A DNA stretch of 64,000 bases from the NCBI GenBank assembly GCA_034717695.1, contig JAYELS010000021.1, positions 160,303 to 224,302 of the forward strand, in the 5' to 3' direction. Under the pieces are notes generated by a model. That model did no database searches. It saw nothing but the letters and a program-made list of their open reading frames with translations, and was not told the origin of the DNA. Positions within the stretch are counted from its first letter, which is position 1. Every line of letters starts with the position of its first letter. Below, piece by piece: positions 8,388 to 16,635 of the stretch. The position numbers and the translations under genes were made by a program. Source of the DNA: NAT127 sp034717695. GTDB lineage: Bacteria > Pseudomonadota > Gammaproteobacteria > Pseudomonadales > Porticoccaceae.

Positions 8388-9419
8388 TCACGGCGGCGCC
8401 GACTGCCGGGCGATGCGCCAGCCGAGCTCCGCCAGGGGCGCGGCCATGGCGCCGACACCGGCGGCATCGCTGCTCGAGGCATTGCCGGCCAGGGCGCGGT
8501 GCTTGACCCCCTGGCAGATGGCGGCGAAGCGGAAGAACGAGAACGCCAGGTAGAACGGCCAGTGGTCTATCCCAGGCAATCCCATGCGCCGGCAGTAGTC
8601 GGCCACGTAGCGCTGCTCGGAGGGAATGCCGAGGGCCTCGGTGTCGAGCCCGGCGAGGCCCTTGATCTGCCAGTCGCGGCCCATGTAGCGCTGCATCACC
8701 TGGTAGGCCAGGTCCGCCACCGGGTGGCCGAGGGTGGACAGCTCCCAGTCGAAGACCGCGATCACTTCGAGGCGATCGGGGGCAAACATCAGGTTGTCGA
8801 TGCGGTAGTCGCCGTGGATCAGGCTGACCCGGCCGTCGTCCGGGGGGAGATGGGCCGGCAGCCAGTCCATCAGGGCATCCATGGCGGGGAGGGGTTCGGT
8901 TTGCGACGCCCGGTACTGCTGGCTCCAGCGGGACACCTGGCGCTCGAAGTAATTGCCGGGCTTGCCGTAGTCGGCAAGGCCCCGGGCGTCGAGGTCCACC
9001 GAGTGGATGGCGGCCAGCACCCGGTTCATCTCGTCGTAGACAACGCTGCGCTCGGCGGGGGTCAGCTCCGGCAGGGCCGGGTCCCAGAACACCCGGCCTT
9101 CGAGAAACTCCATGAGGTAGAACATGGAGCCGATCACCGTCTCGTCCTCGCACAGGTGGTACACCCGGGGCACCGGCACGTCGCCGCCGGCGAGGGCCGA
9201 CAGCACCCGGTACTCCCGGTCCACCGCGTGGGCCGACTTGAGCAGCTGGCCCGGCGGCTTGCGGCGCAGCACGTACTTGCGCTCCGGGGTTTCCAGCAGG
9301 AAGGTGGGATTCGACTGGCCGTCGGAGAACTTGCGGGCGACCAAGGGGCCGGCAAAGCCCTCCACCCGGGGTGTCAGGTAGGCGGCGAGGGCGTCGAGGT
9401 CGAGGGCGGTCACGGACAT
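8388..9419 (-). CDS. Phosphotransferase family protein (APH/ACAD10-11 kinase-like)
   Basis: 343 aa from ATG 9419, preceded by GAGGTAATCGCC and ten bases after the stop of the acyl-CoA dehydrogenase gene. The kinase fold is shown by KFSDGQSNPTF (nucleotide loop), the catalytic HGDYRIDN loop and the metal-binding DWE. This branch of the aminoglycoside-phosphotransferase family includes LvaA of the Pseudomonas levulinate pathway and the kinase domain of human ACAD10/11, which phosphorylate 4-hydroxyacyl-CoAs. With an ACAD directly upstream, removal of a gamma-hydroxyl by phosphorylation/elimination is the best inference. Antibiotic resistance is unlikely. Confidence 0.85.
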   Translation of the reverse strand: MSVTALDLDALAAYLTPRVEGFAGPLVARKFSDGQSNPTFLLETPERKYVLRRKPPGQLLKSAHAVDREYRVLSALAGGDVPVPRVYHLCEDETVIGSMFYLMEFLEGRVFWDPALPELTPAERSVVYDEMNRVLAAIHSVDLDARGLADYGKPGNYFERQVSRWSQQYRASQTEPLPAMDALMDWLPAHLPPDDGRVSLIHGDYRIDNLMFAPDRLEVIAVFDWELSTLGHPVADLAYQVMQRYMGRDWQIKGLAGLDTEALGIPSEQRYVADYCRRMGLPGIDHWPFYLAFSFFRFAAICQGVKHRALAGNASSSDAAGVGAMAAPLAELGWRIARQSAPP

Positions 9420-9429
9420 GGCGATTACC

Positions 9430-10632
9430 TCAGAGCCCCCAGGACCAGAAGTCCTGCCCTTCCCTGGCATAGTAGTTGGACAGCACCATGCGGTGCACCT
9501 CGCTGGCGCCGTCCACCAGCCGCGCCTGGCGGGCGTAGCGGTAGATCCACTCCAGCACCGTGTCCTTGGAGTAGCCCCGGGCGCCGTTGAGCTGAATGGC
9601 GGTGTCCGCCGCCTTGTGCAGTGTGTCGGCCACCTGGATCTTGGCCATGGACACCTCCTTGCGGGCGAAGTCCCCCTGGTCGAGCTTCCAGGCGGCGTGC
9701 ATGGTGAGCAGACGCCCCACCTGGATATCCATGGCCACGCCGCCGACGAGGTTCTGGATCACCTCGTTGCTGGCCAGGGTCTTGCCGAAGGCCTCGCGGC
9801 TGGCGATGTAGTCCTGGGCGATTTCGAGACAGCGCTTGGACAGCCCCAGCCAGCGCATGCAGTGGGTGAGGCGCGCGGTGCCGAGGCGGATCTGGGTGGC
9901 CTTGAGGCCGTCGCCGACGTTCATCAGGCGGTCCTCGTCGGGGATCTCGAGCCCGTCGAAGATCAGCTCGCAGTGGCCGCCGTGCTCCTCCGGACCCATG
10001 ATGTCGATGCGCCGGCGGATCTCCCAGCCCGGGTGGTCGCGGTGATAGAGGAAGGCGCTAAGGCCTTTGCGGGGATCGTCGGAGGTGCGGGCAATGAGGA
10101 TGAAGTGCTCCGCCTCCTCGGCCCCGGTGATGAACCACTTGTGGCCGTGGATCACCCACTTGTCGCCCTTCTTCTCCGCCCGGGTCTGCATCATGCCGGC
10201 GGGATCGGAGCCGGAACCGGGGGCCGGCTCGGTCATCACGAACGCCGAGCGCACCTTGCCGTCGATGATCGGTTGCAGCCATTTGGCCTTCTGGGCCTCG
10301 CTGCCGACCTTTTCCAGCAGCATCATGTTGCCGTCGTCCGGCGCCGCGCTGTTGAACACCACGGGGCCGAAAATGGAGCGGTTCATCTCCTCGTAAAGGG
10401 CCGCCATGCCGACGATGCCCACCGCCTGGCCGCCCCGCGCCCTGGGCATCTGGAAGGCCCAGAGGCCCTCCTCCCGGGCCTTACGGCGCAGATTGTCGAG
10501 CAGGTCCTTGCGGATGTTCTCGTGGGGGTCGTAGTTGGCGCGGTCCGATTCCAGGGGCAGGATGTGCTCGGCCACGAAGGCGCGGACCCGCTGGCGGTAA
10601 CTTTCAATTTCGGGGGACAGGGAAAAATCCAT
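9430..10632 (-). CDS. Acyl-CoA dehydrogenase family protein (ACAD11/LvaC-like)
   Basis: 400 aa, FAD-dependent ACAD fold: helical N-domain, beta middle domain with FVMTEPAPGSGSDP near residues 128-141, and the C-terminal IQLNGARGYSKD followed by LVDGASEVHR. The DG-x-x-EVH ending is typical of the ACAD10/11 and LvaC branch rather than of classical fatty-acid ACADs. It stands between the Rieske ferredoxin (57 bases upstream) and the APH-like kinase (10 bases downstream), which makes kinase-ACAD cooperation on a hydroxyacyl-CoA likely. It is expressed from the promoter at operator P1. Confidence 0.9.
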   Translation of the reverse strand: MDFSLSPEIESYRQRVRAFVAEHILPLESDRANYDPHENIRKDLLDNLRRKAREEGLWAFQMPRARGGQAVGIVGMAALYEEMNRSIFGPVVFNSAAPDDGNMMLLEKVGSEAQKAKWLQPIIDGKVRSAFVMTEPAPGSGSDPAGMMQTRAEKKGDKWVIHGHKWFITGAEEAEHFILIARTSDDPRKGLSAFLYHRDHPGWEIRRRIDIMGPEEHGGHCELIFDGLEIPDEDRLMNVGDGLKATQIRLGTARLTHCMRWLGLSKRCLEIAQDYIASREAFGKTLASNEVIQNLVGGVAMDIQVGRLLTMHAAWKLDQGDFARKEVSMAKIQVADTLHKAADTAIQLNGARGYSKDTVLEWIYRYARQARLVDGASEVHRMVLSNYYAREGQDFWSWGL

Positions 10633-10689
10633 TGTGAATTCCTAAGGTTATCGAATAGGGCGCGTCTCGCCGCGGGAGGGTGGCGCGCC

Positions 10690-11004
10690 TCAGGGCAGCG
10701 CCACTTCCACGAAACCGTCCACCACCCGGGTGGCGAAGGTCTTGACGGGTATCTTGGTCAGCTCCCCCTTGGTGGAGCCGTCCCGCAGGTCGAAGCGGGC
10801 GCCGTGGAGGGGGCAGGAGATGAAACAGTTGCGGATGCGGCCGCCCTCCAGCTTGGCGCGCTGGTGGGTGCACAGGTTCTCGATGGCGTAGAACTCGCCG
10901 CTGGCGTGGCACACCAGCACATCGACGCCGCCGATCAGAACCGGCTTGCCGCTGTTGGCGGGGATGTCATCGACGGCGCAGATGCGCTGGAAGTTGTCGC
11001 TCAT
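10690..11004 (-). CDS. Rieske-type 2Fe-2S ferredoxin of a non-heme iron oxygenase
   Basis: 104 aa from ATG 11004; longer frames run into the promoter region. The Rieske cluster ligands are C45-x-H47 (CTHQ) and C64-x2-H67 (CPLH), in the order and spacing of BphF/NdoA-like oxygenase ferredoxins. It carries electrons from a reductase to a Rieske oxygenase. It is the only such ferredoxin seen among five oxygenase alpha subunits, and no reductase gene is present, so it may be shared and paired with a reductase elsewhere. First gene of a minus-strand unit driven from P1. Confidence 0.92.
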   Translation of the reverse strand: MSDNFQRICAVDDIPANSGKPVLIGGVDVLVCHASGEFYAIENLCTHQRAKLEGGRIRNCFISCPLHGARFDLRDGSTKGELTKIPVKTFATRVVDGFVEVALP

Positions 11005-11092
11005 GGGGCCTCTCAATCGGCGCTGGGGTGCCGGGCTGTGACGGGGATGGCGCGCGGGGCCACGGCGTGGCGACCGGATCCTGTTTCGCGCA

Positions 11093-11121
11093 ACCTTAGT
11101 GCATCCCCAAAAATAAAACAA
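11093..11121 (-). promoter_or_regulatory. Promoter for the ferredoxin-ACAD-kinase unit
   Basis: On the minus strand, -35 TTGTTT (11121-11116), a 17-base spacer and -10 TAAGGT (11098-11093) give an expected start about 80 bases before the ATG at 11004. The -35 box forms the edge of operator P1. Confidence 0.5.
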
Positions 11122-11133
11122 GCTTGTCTTTTT
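11116..11133. promoter_or_regulatory. Operator P1 (island palindrome)
   Basis: AAACAAGCTTGTCTTTTT; on the minus strand the core reads AAGAC-AA-GCTTG. It is one of ten related palindromes and overlaps the -35 of the minus promoter for the ferredoxin gene. P2 lies 22 bases away on the other side, facing the plus-strand genes. Confidence 0.6.
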
Positions 11134-11155
11134 TGTTTTTGATCGAATGCAATCA

Positions 11156-11173
11156 AAACAATCACGCTTGCTT
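11156..11173. promoter_or_regulatory. Operator P2 (island palindrome) with plus promoter
   Basis: AAACAATCACGCTTGCTT, core CAATC-AC-GCTTG. Its right edge forms a -35 TTGCTT (11168-11173), followed after 17 bases by -10 TACTGT (11191-11196), upstream of the reductase gene at 11252. The same -35/-10 arrangement recurs at P3. Confidence 0.6.
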
Positions 11174-11251
11174 TTTATAGGAGGATGATTTACTGTGATG
11201 CAACACCCGTTGCACCAGCCGCTGCGATAATAACCCGGGGAGCCACCGCCC

Positions 11252-12271
11252 ATGTCCACCTCCGTGAACCGCCAGTTCTATCTCCATCAACGCCCCCGGG
11301 GCGAGCCCAGTGGCGCCGACGTGCGGCGCCGCGACCTGCCCGTCCCGCAACCGGCCGAGGGCGGGCTGGTGATCCGCAACCATTACTTTTCCCTCGACCC
11401 GGCCATTCGCGGCTGGATGAGCGACACCCCGAGCTACATGCCGCCGATCCCGGTGGGCAGCGCCATCACCAGCACCACCCTCGGGGAAGTGGTGGCCAGC
11501 CGCCACCCCGACTACCGGGTGGGGGATCTGGTGTACGGCATCAACGCCTGGGAGGACTACAGCCTCAGCACCGGCTACTTCCTCGCCAAGGTGCCGGCGG
11601 ACAACAAATACCCGCCCCACTACTACTTGAGCATCTTCGGCGCCGTGGGCCTTACCCCCTATTTCGGCGTGATCGAGGCGGGCCGGGCCCGGGCCGGCGA
11701 GACCCTGCTGATGAGCGCCGCCGCCGGCGCCGTGGGGTCCATCGGCGGCCAGATCGGCAAGATCCTCGGCTGCCGGGTGGTGGGCCTCGCCGGCAGTGAC
11801 GAAAAGTGCCGCTGGATCACCGAGGACCTCGGCTTCGACGCCGCCATCAATTACAAGACCTGCGGCCCCCTGGTGGACGCCATCGCCAAGGCCTGCCCCG
11901 AGGGGGTGGACATCTTTTTCGACAACGTCGGCGGCGAGATCCTCGACGCGGCCCTGCTCAACCTCAACAGCCACGCCCGGGTGGTGTTCTGCGGCGCCAT
12001 CGCCAGCTACGACAGCGCGGAGCCGGTGCCCGGCCCCTACAACTGGTGGCAGATCCTGGCCCGCAGCGCCGTGGTCCAGGGCTATCTGGTGAGCAACTAC
12101 CTCGACCGTTTCCCCGAGGGGGTGGGGCAACTCGCCCAGTGGCTCGACGAGGGCCGCATCCAGTTCCGGGAAGAGATCGTCGACGGCTTCGAAAACACCT
12201 TCACCGCCTTCCGCCGCCTGTTCGACGGCTCCAACCAGGGCAAGTTGATCATCCGCGTCGACACCCACTGA
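11252..12271 (+). CDS. MDR-family NADP-dependent oxidoreductase (CurA/LTB4DH-like)
   Basis: 339 aa zinc-free medium-chain reductase of the prostaglandin-reductase/CurA type, which reduces the C=C of enones with NADPH. The start MSTSVNRQFYLHQRP, the LDPAIRGWM motif, the nucleotide motif AAAGAVGSIGGQIGK near residue 152 and DEKCRW are typical. It closely resembles the genes at 18750 and 45618, so the island holds three paralogues, each next to an island operator. First gene of a unit with the KstD-like flavoprotein and cytochrome c, which suggests interconversion of an enone with its saturated ketone. Confidence 0.9.
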   Translation: MSTSVNRQFYLHQRPRGEPSGADVRRRDLPVPQPAEGGLVIRNHYFSLDPAIRGWMSDTPSYMPPIPVGSAITSTTLGEVVASRHPDYRVGDLVYGINAWEDYSLSTGYFLAKVPADNKYPPHYYLSIFGAVGLTPYFGVIEAGRARAGETLLMSAAAGAVGSIGGQIGKILGCRVVGLAGSDEKCRWITEDLGFDAAINYKTCGPLVDAIAKACPEGVDIFFDNVGGEILDAALLNLNSHARVVFCGAIASYDSAEPVPGPYNWWQILARSAVVQGYLVSNYLDRFPEGVGQLAQWLDEGRIQFREEIVDGFENTFTAFRRLFDGSNQGKLIIRVDTH

Positions 12272-12302
12272 CACCCGCGTCACCCCATCGAGGAGAAACT
12301 CC

Positions 12303-14054
12303 ATGAGCGATAAAGACAACAGCCGCTTCACCCGCCGCCAGGTGCTGGCCGGCCTTACCGGCGCCGTGGCCGCCACTGGCCTCGGCGCCGGCATCCGTTC
12401 CGTGCAAGCCGCCGAACAACCCCGCTGGGACCTGGAAGCGGACATCGTCTGTGTGGGTGGCGGCGCCGCCGCCCTCACCGCCGCCGTGACCGCCGTGACC
12501 GGCGGCGCCAAAGTGGTGGTACTGGAAAAGGCCCCACTGCTCGGCGGCACCACCGCCAAGTCCGGGGCGGTGTTCTGGATCCCCAACCACTACGGCCTGA
12601 AGGCCCGGGGCATCGACGACGAACGCACCGCCTGCCTCCAGTACCTGTGCCGCTACGCCTACCCCGGCCTCTACAACGCCGAGGCCCCCAACATGGGGCT
12701 GCCCGCCAACGAATTCGAGCGCATCGCCGCCTTCTACGACAACGGCGCCCCCATGGTGGAGCTGTTGCGGGAGAGCGGCGCCATGCACGTGCGGGAGTGG
12801 CGCCTGTGGGACCTCGACCGGGATGCCCCGGACTACCTATCCCACGTACCGGAGAACCGCGTGCCCAAGGGCCGCTCCCTGGCCACCGCCACCGCCGACG
12901 GCGGCTACGCCCACGGCTACGGCATGATCGAGCAGCTGGAGGCCTGGCTCACCGCCCGGGGCGCCACCATTCTCACCGAGCACCCGGTCACCGGCCTGGT
13001 GATGGACGGGGGCGCGGTGATCGGCGTCGAGGCCCGCCACGGCGACAGGACTGTAACGGTGCGCGCCGCCAGGGGCGTGGTCTTCGGCACCGGCGGCTAT
13101 GTCCACAATGTCGAACTGATCAACGCCTTCCAGGAGGTGTTCATCTACGGCTCCTGCGGCCAGCAGGCCGCCACCGGCGACTTCATCGGCATCGCCAGCA
13201 AGGCCGGCGCCCGGCTCGGTAACCTCGCCGGCGCCTGGCGCACCCAGGTGGTGCTGGAGGAAGCCCTGCAGAACCGCGCGGTGGGCACCGGCATGTTCGT
13301 GCCCCCCGGCGATTCCATGATCCTGGTGAACAAGTACGGCAAGCGGGTGGTCAACGAACACCGCAACTACAACGACCGCACCCAGGCCCACTTCGAGTTC
13401 GACGTCACCAACGCCGAATACCCCAACCAGTTGCTGTTCATGATCTACGACACCCGCACCGCCGAGTCCACGGGGGACAACAACGGCCTGCCCCCAGTGA
13501 AGGCCGGCACCCCCTATGTGATCGCCGCCGATACCCTGGCGGAACTGGGTAAAAAGCTCGACGAACGCCTGGCGAGCCTCGCCGCCCACACCGGCAATTT
13601 CCGCCTCGACGCCAGCTTCGCGGCAGGCCTTGCGGACACCGTCAAGCGCTACAACGGCTTCGCCCTCACCGGCAAGGACCTCGACTTCCACCGGGGCGAC
13701 TACGACTACGACCGGGAATGGCACCCGGTGTGGACCATGTTCAAGGAAAACAGCGGCCACGGCCCCAACCCCCACCCCAACAGCACTCTCTACCCGCTGC
13801 CGGAGAAGGGCGCCTACTACGCCATCATCCTCGCCCCCGGCGCCCTCGACACCAACGGCGGCCCGGACACCAACGGCCACGCCCAGGTGCTGGACACCGC
13901 GGGCAAACCCATCCCCGGCCTGTACGGCGCCGGCAACTGCATCGCCAGCCTGTCCCGCAACGCCTACTACGGCGCCGGGGCGACCCTGGGCCCGGCGATG
14001 ACCTACGGCTATATCGCCGCCCGCCACGCCCTCGGCCTCGCCAGGGACGCCTGA
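12303..14054 (+). CDS. Tat-exported FAD-dependent dehydrogenase, 3-ketosteroid-delta1-dehydrogenase-like
   Basis: 583 aa. The N-terminus has a twin-arginine signal (TRRQVLAG, residues 10-17) and a cleavage site near VQA-AE at 35-39. The FAD site GGGAAALTAA starts near residue 52. The C-terminal GAGATLGPAMTYGYIAARH matches the conserved end of 3-ketosteroid-delta1-dehydrogenases and related fumarate-reductase-like flavoproteins. It is predicted to introduce a C=C next to a ketone. Export plus a cytochrome c gene three bases downstream suggest a periplasmic flavoprotein that passes electrons to haem. Tat export is unusual for KstD, which is normally cytosolic or membrane-associated. The exact substrate is unproven. 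Confidence 0.82.
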   Translation: MSDKDNSRFTRRQVLAGLTGAVAATGLGAGIRSVQAAEQPRWDLEADIVCVGGGAAALTAAVTAVTGGAKVVVLEKAPLLGGTTAKSGAVFWIPNHYGLKARGIDDERTACLQYLCRYAYPGLYNAEAPNMGLPANEFERIAAFYDNGAPMVELLRESGAMHVREWRLWDLDRDAPDYLSHVPENRVPKGRSLATATADGGYAHGYGMIEQLEAWLTARGATILTEHPVTGLVMDGGAVIGVEARHGDRTVTVRAARGVVFGTGGYVHNVELINAFQEVFIYGSCGQQAATGDFIGIASKAGARLGNLAGAWRTQVVLEEALQNRAVGTGMFVPPGDSMILVNKYGKRVVNEHRNYNDRTQAHFEFDVTNAEYPNQLLFMIYDTRTAESTGDNNGLPPVKAGTPYVIAADTLAELGKKLDERLASLAAHTGNFRLDASFAAGLADTVKRYNGFALTGKDLDFHRGDYDYDREWHPVWTMFKENSGHGPNPHPNSTLYPLPEKGAYYAIILAPGALDTNGGPDTNGHAQVLDTAGKPIPGLYGAGNCIASLSRNAYYGAGATLGPAMTYGYIAARHALGLARDA

Positions 14055-14056
14055 CC

Positions 14057-14452
14057 ATGAAGCCCATCGCCATTCTCGCCGCCACCCTGCTCGCCAGCGG
14101 CGCCCTCGCCGCCGGCGGGGATACCGAGCCCGTCTCCTTCGCCCGGGACATCGCCCCCCTGCTCAAGCAGCGCTGCGCGGTGTGCCACGTCACCGGGCAG
14201 GAGCCGGGGCTCATATCCCTGATTCCCGCCCGGGCCCACGCCGCCCTGGTGGGGCAACCCTCGGTGCAGAGCGACCTCAAACGGGTGGAACCGGGCAAGC
14301 CCGAGGCCAGCTACCTGATCCACAAGCTGGCGGGCACCCACCTGGAGGCCGGCGGCGAGGGCATGCAAATGCCCTTCGCCGCCCCGCCCCTGCCGGAGGC
14401 CCAGCAGGAGCTGATCCGGCGGTGGATTGGGGAGGGGGCTTTCGAGGACTGA
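14057..14452 (+). CDS. Periplasmic c-type cytochrome, single haem
   Basis: 131 aa. Sec signal peptide MKPIAILAATLLASGALA, then one haem site C40-A-V-C43-H44. GMQMPF offers a Met axial ligand, and the chain ends RRWIGEGA, the usual end of small cytochrome domains of the planctomycete-type c family. It starts three bases after the KstD-like gene stop, so translation is coupled. It is probably the electron acceptor of that exported flavoprotein, passing electrons to the respiratory chain. A strong terminator follows. Confidence 0.88.
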   Translation: MKPIAILAATLLASGALAAGGDTEPVSFARDIAPLLKQRCAVCHVTGQEPGLISLIPARAHAALVGQPSVQSDLKRVEPGKPEASYLIHKLAGTHLEAGGEGMQMPFAAPPLPEAQQELIRRWIGEGAFED

Positions 14453-14601
14453 GTTTCACGTTTCACGTGAGCAAACAAAGCGGGCGCCAAGGGCGCCCGT
14501 TTTGTTTGCAGTGAATGCCGGATCAATGTGCCAGACCCACCCCCGCTCCCACGTGAAACGTGAAACGTGAAACGTGTTACGTGTAACTTGTCACGTGCAA
14601 C
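14453..14601. repeat. ACGTG-type heptamer repeats between convergent genes
   Basis: The segment starts directly after the stop with GTTTCACGTTTCACGTG. It continues near 14551 as three ACGTGAA units, then ACGTGTT, ACGTGTA and a last CACGTG. A similar array lies at 39981-40105, also between convergent genes and also beginning right after a TGA with GTTTCACGTT. Together they look like a dispersed short-repeat family of 3' intergenic regions. No coding sequence is present. Confidence 0.7.
14481..14508. terminator. Rho-independent terminator, bidirectional
   Basis: CGGGCGCC-aag-GGCGCCCG is followed by TTTTGTTT on the plus strand and by TTTGTTTGC on the minus strand. It serves the cytochrome gene (plus) and probably the ThuA gene (minus). 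Confidence 0.85.
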
Positions 14602-15408
14602 TCAAGAAGCTGCGCCGCGCGCCAGATCCCGCGCCCGGGCGGTGGCCTCGTCGATGGGCTCGATGGCCCAGCGGATGCCGCGCCGCAGCAGGGTGTAGAA
14701 CACCGGCAGATCCCAGGCGCAGCGGTCCACCGTGGGCCAGTAGTCGAGCAGCGGCTGCATGTCGTAGTGGTGGCGGCAGTGGCCGAGGGTGAGGTACAGC
14801 ACGCTGCCCTCCCCCACGGGGTGGGTGTAGAGCACCGGGTGGCGGCCGTGCTGCCACTGGTCCTCCTCGAAACCCGGGGCATCGCCGCCGAACTCCGCGT
14901 CGAGCAGCACATGGAGCTTGCCGTAGGTGCGCATCAGGTACAGCTCGTCGGTGCTCTCGAACGGCTCGATATCCTTCACCAGGGGATGGGACGGGTCCGC
15001 CACGTCCACCCGGTAGGGGGCGATGGGCGGGTGGGAGCGGAACATGGAGCCCAGGGTCTCCATGAACAGGGGCGCCCAGTCCGGGGTGCCGTAGAGGCCA
15101 CTGGACATCAGGCGGATGATGGAGTTGGTGCCGTGCAGGGCGTACCAGCGCCCGCCCTTCGCCACCCAGGCCCGCAGGGCCTCCTGGGCGGTGACGGAGG
15201 GGGCCACGTTGCAGGTGTAGGACACCAGGAAATCCGCCTCGGCGAGGGCGTCGAGGTTCTCGAAATCCTCGAACACCCGCACCCGTATGCGGTCGTCCTC
15301 CGCCAGCAGCTTGAGCAGCTCCAGGCGGGCGAAATCGATGTCGTGCCACTGCCCGCCGGTCACCAGCAGGCAGTTGATGCGGCCGGCGCGCTTGTCGTGA
15401 ATGCTCAT
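14602..15408 (-). CDS. ThuA-like protein (class I glutamine-amidotransferase fold)
   Basis: 268 aa from ATG 15408, with AAGGGGA ribosome site; it starts ten bases after the Rieske gene stop. The fold is ThuA/trehalose-utilisation-like: LLVTGGQWHD strand at the N-terminus, GRWYALHGTNS, and a C-terminal VLYLTLGHCRHH. No glutaminase Cys triad is obvious. ThuA relatives act on keto-sugars, but here the partner is a Rieske oxygenase, so a hydrolase or lyase step on an oxygenated intermediate is possible. A second ThuA protein lies at 61130-61957. Function not assigned. Confidence 0.75.
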   Translation of the reverse strand: MSIHDKRAGRINCLLVTGGQWHDIDFARLELLKLLAEDDRIRVRVFEDFENLDALAEADFLVSYTCNVAPSVTAQEALRAWVAKGGRWYALHGTNSIIRLMSSGLYGTPDWAPLFMETLGSMFRSHPPIAPYRVDVADPSHPLVKDIEPFESTDELYLMRTYGKLHVLLDAEFGGDAPGFEEDQWQHGRHPVLYTHPVGEGSVLYLTLGHCRHHYDMQPLLDYWPTVDRCAWDLPVFYTLLRRGIRWAIEPIDEATARARDLARGAAS

Positions 15409-15418
15409 GGAATCCCCT

Positions 15419-16594
15419 TTACAGTGTGGGCAGCGGCGCGTCCGGGTCACCCGCCAGGTAGTGGTTCACCCAGCGGTGGAAGTACTGGTTGCCCCGCTCG
15501 TTGCGGCCGAACAGGATGTGGTCGATGGCACCGGATTCGAGGCCGCGCTGCACCTTGAGGCCCACCTGGTAATCCTCGCTATCCACCACTCCCTGGAGCC
15601 AGTCCATCATGGTCTCGATGTCCGCCCGCGCCTTGTCGTCCGCCGGGGGGTTGCGGTGGAGGAAGTTGAGGATGGTGCGGTTGGTGCCCGGGGTGGGCCC
15701 GGGAATCAGCTGGGCGATCTGGGTGATCTCCGGGGCGACGAAGATGGACACATTGGGGAAGAAGGTGCGGATGAAGTCGTAGCCGTCGTTCTCGTGACGC
15801 CACAGTTCGTCCCTCGCCACGTCCTTGAGCTTGGCGATGCTCTTCTGCGGGAAGCCGATGAGGATATGGGGGCCGTGGGCCTCGAAATGCATGACATTGG
15901 AATAGGTGCGCGGGTGGATGGTGTCCGGGTGGGCGGCGGCGAAGTGGTAGCCCTCCAGGTAACCGTCGTAGGCCACCTTCCAGTTGGCGCCGAAGATCTC
16001 GCGCTTGCCGCAGTAGTACCAGTCCTGGAAGTTGAGGCGCTCCACGTCGGCGATCATGCCGCCGAGGAAACCCTCGAAATCCACCTCGAGGCCCGGGGTG
16101 AGGGCGGCGAAAATCAGCCCGCCGCGCTCGTACACCGGCAGCTGGGTGAGGCCGTGGCTGGCCTTGTCCACCGGCCCGAACTTGTCGGGCCCGGCCACGC
16201 CCCGGAGGCTGCCGTCATTGTTGAAGCTCCAGCCGTGGTAGGGGCAGGTGAAGGTGCCCTTGTTGCCGCAGGGCTCACTGGCCACCAGCATCGCCCGGTG
16301 GGGGCAGACGTTGAGCATGGCGCGCACGCTGCCGTCCTTCTGGCGGGTGATCAGCAGCGGCTTGTCGAGCATGTCCAGGGTCTTGAAATCCCCCGGATTG
16401 GGGAGCTCGTTGCTGAGGGCCACCAGCAGCGGCACCCGCTTGAAGATCAGGTCCATCTCCCGCTGCCAGGTCTCGGCATCCGTGTAGGCGCTCACCGGCA
16501 CCGCCAGGGTGCCGTCCGCCTGGTCGGTGCGGTCGCTGTCCACGTAGTCGATCATCTGGGTGACGATGCGGTTGTAGTCTTCTGCAATGGTCAT
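15419..16594 (-). CDS. Rieske non-heme iron oxygenase, alpha subunit
   Basis: 391 aa, shorter than the other four alpha subunits and divergent. Rieske ligands are C97-x-H99 (CPHR) and C117-x2-H120 (CPYH). The mononuclear iron site is in LEGYHFAAAHPD, again with Glu in place of the usual bridging Asp. It lacks the 'ARYTSREF' N-terminal signature of the others. It is flanked by ThuA (downstream) and an ABM-domain monooxygenase (upstream) in one minus-strand unit. The substrate is unknown; the family covers hydroxylation, demethylation and desaturation. Confidence 0.9.
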   Translation of the reverse strand: MTIAEDYNRIVTQMIDYVDSDRTDQADGTLAVPVSAYTDAETWQREMDLIFKRVPLLVALSNELPNPGDFKTLDMLDKPLLITRQKDGSVRAMLNVCPHRAMLVASEPCGNKGTFTCPYHGWSFNNDGSLRGVAGPDKFGPVDKASHGLTQLPVYERGGLIFAALTPGLEVDFEGFLGGMIADVERLNFQDWYYCGKREIFGANWKVAYDGYLEGYHFAAAHPDTIHPRTYSNVMHFEAHGPHILIGFPQKSIAKLKDVARDELWRHENDGYDFIRTFFPNVSIFVAPEITQIAQLIPGPTPGTNRTILNFLHRNPPADDKARADIETMMDWLQGVVDSEDYQVGLKVQRGLESGAIDHILFGRNERGNQYFHRWVNHYLAGDPDAPLPTL

Positions 16595-16635
16595 GGTGGC
16601 CTCGCCTTGCCGCCCGCTGGCGGCGCTATGACAGA

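Noticed and set aside
8388..9419. Aminoglycoside resistance kinase
   Set aside because: The neighbouring ACAD and the sequence branch point to acyl-CoA metabolism.
11119..11126. CAAGCTTG at P1 as an independent palindrome
   Set aside because: The short perfect palindrome is partly coincidental; read on the minus strand the site fits the wider island consensus, although it is one of the weaker copies.
14453..14601. ACGTG repeats as a possible CRISPR array
   Set aside because: Units are about seven bases and adjacent, without spacers; no cas genes are present.
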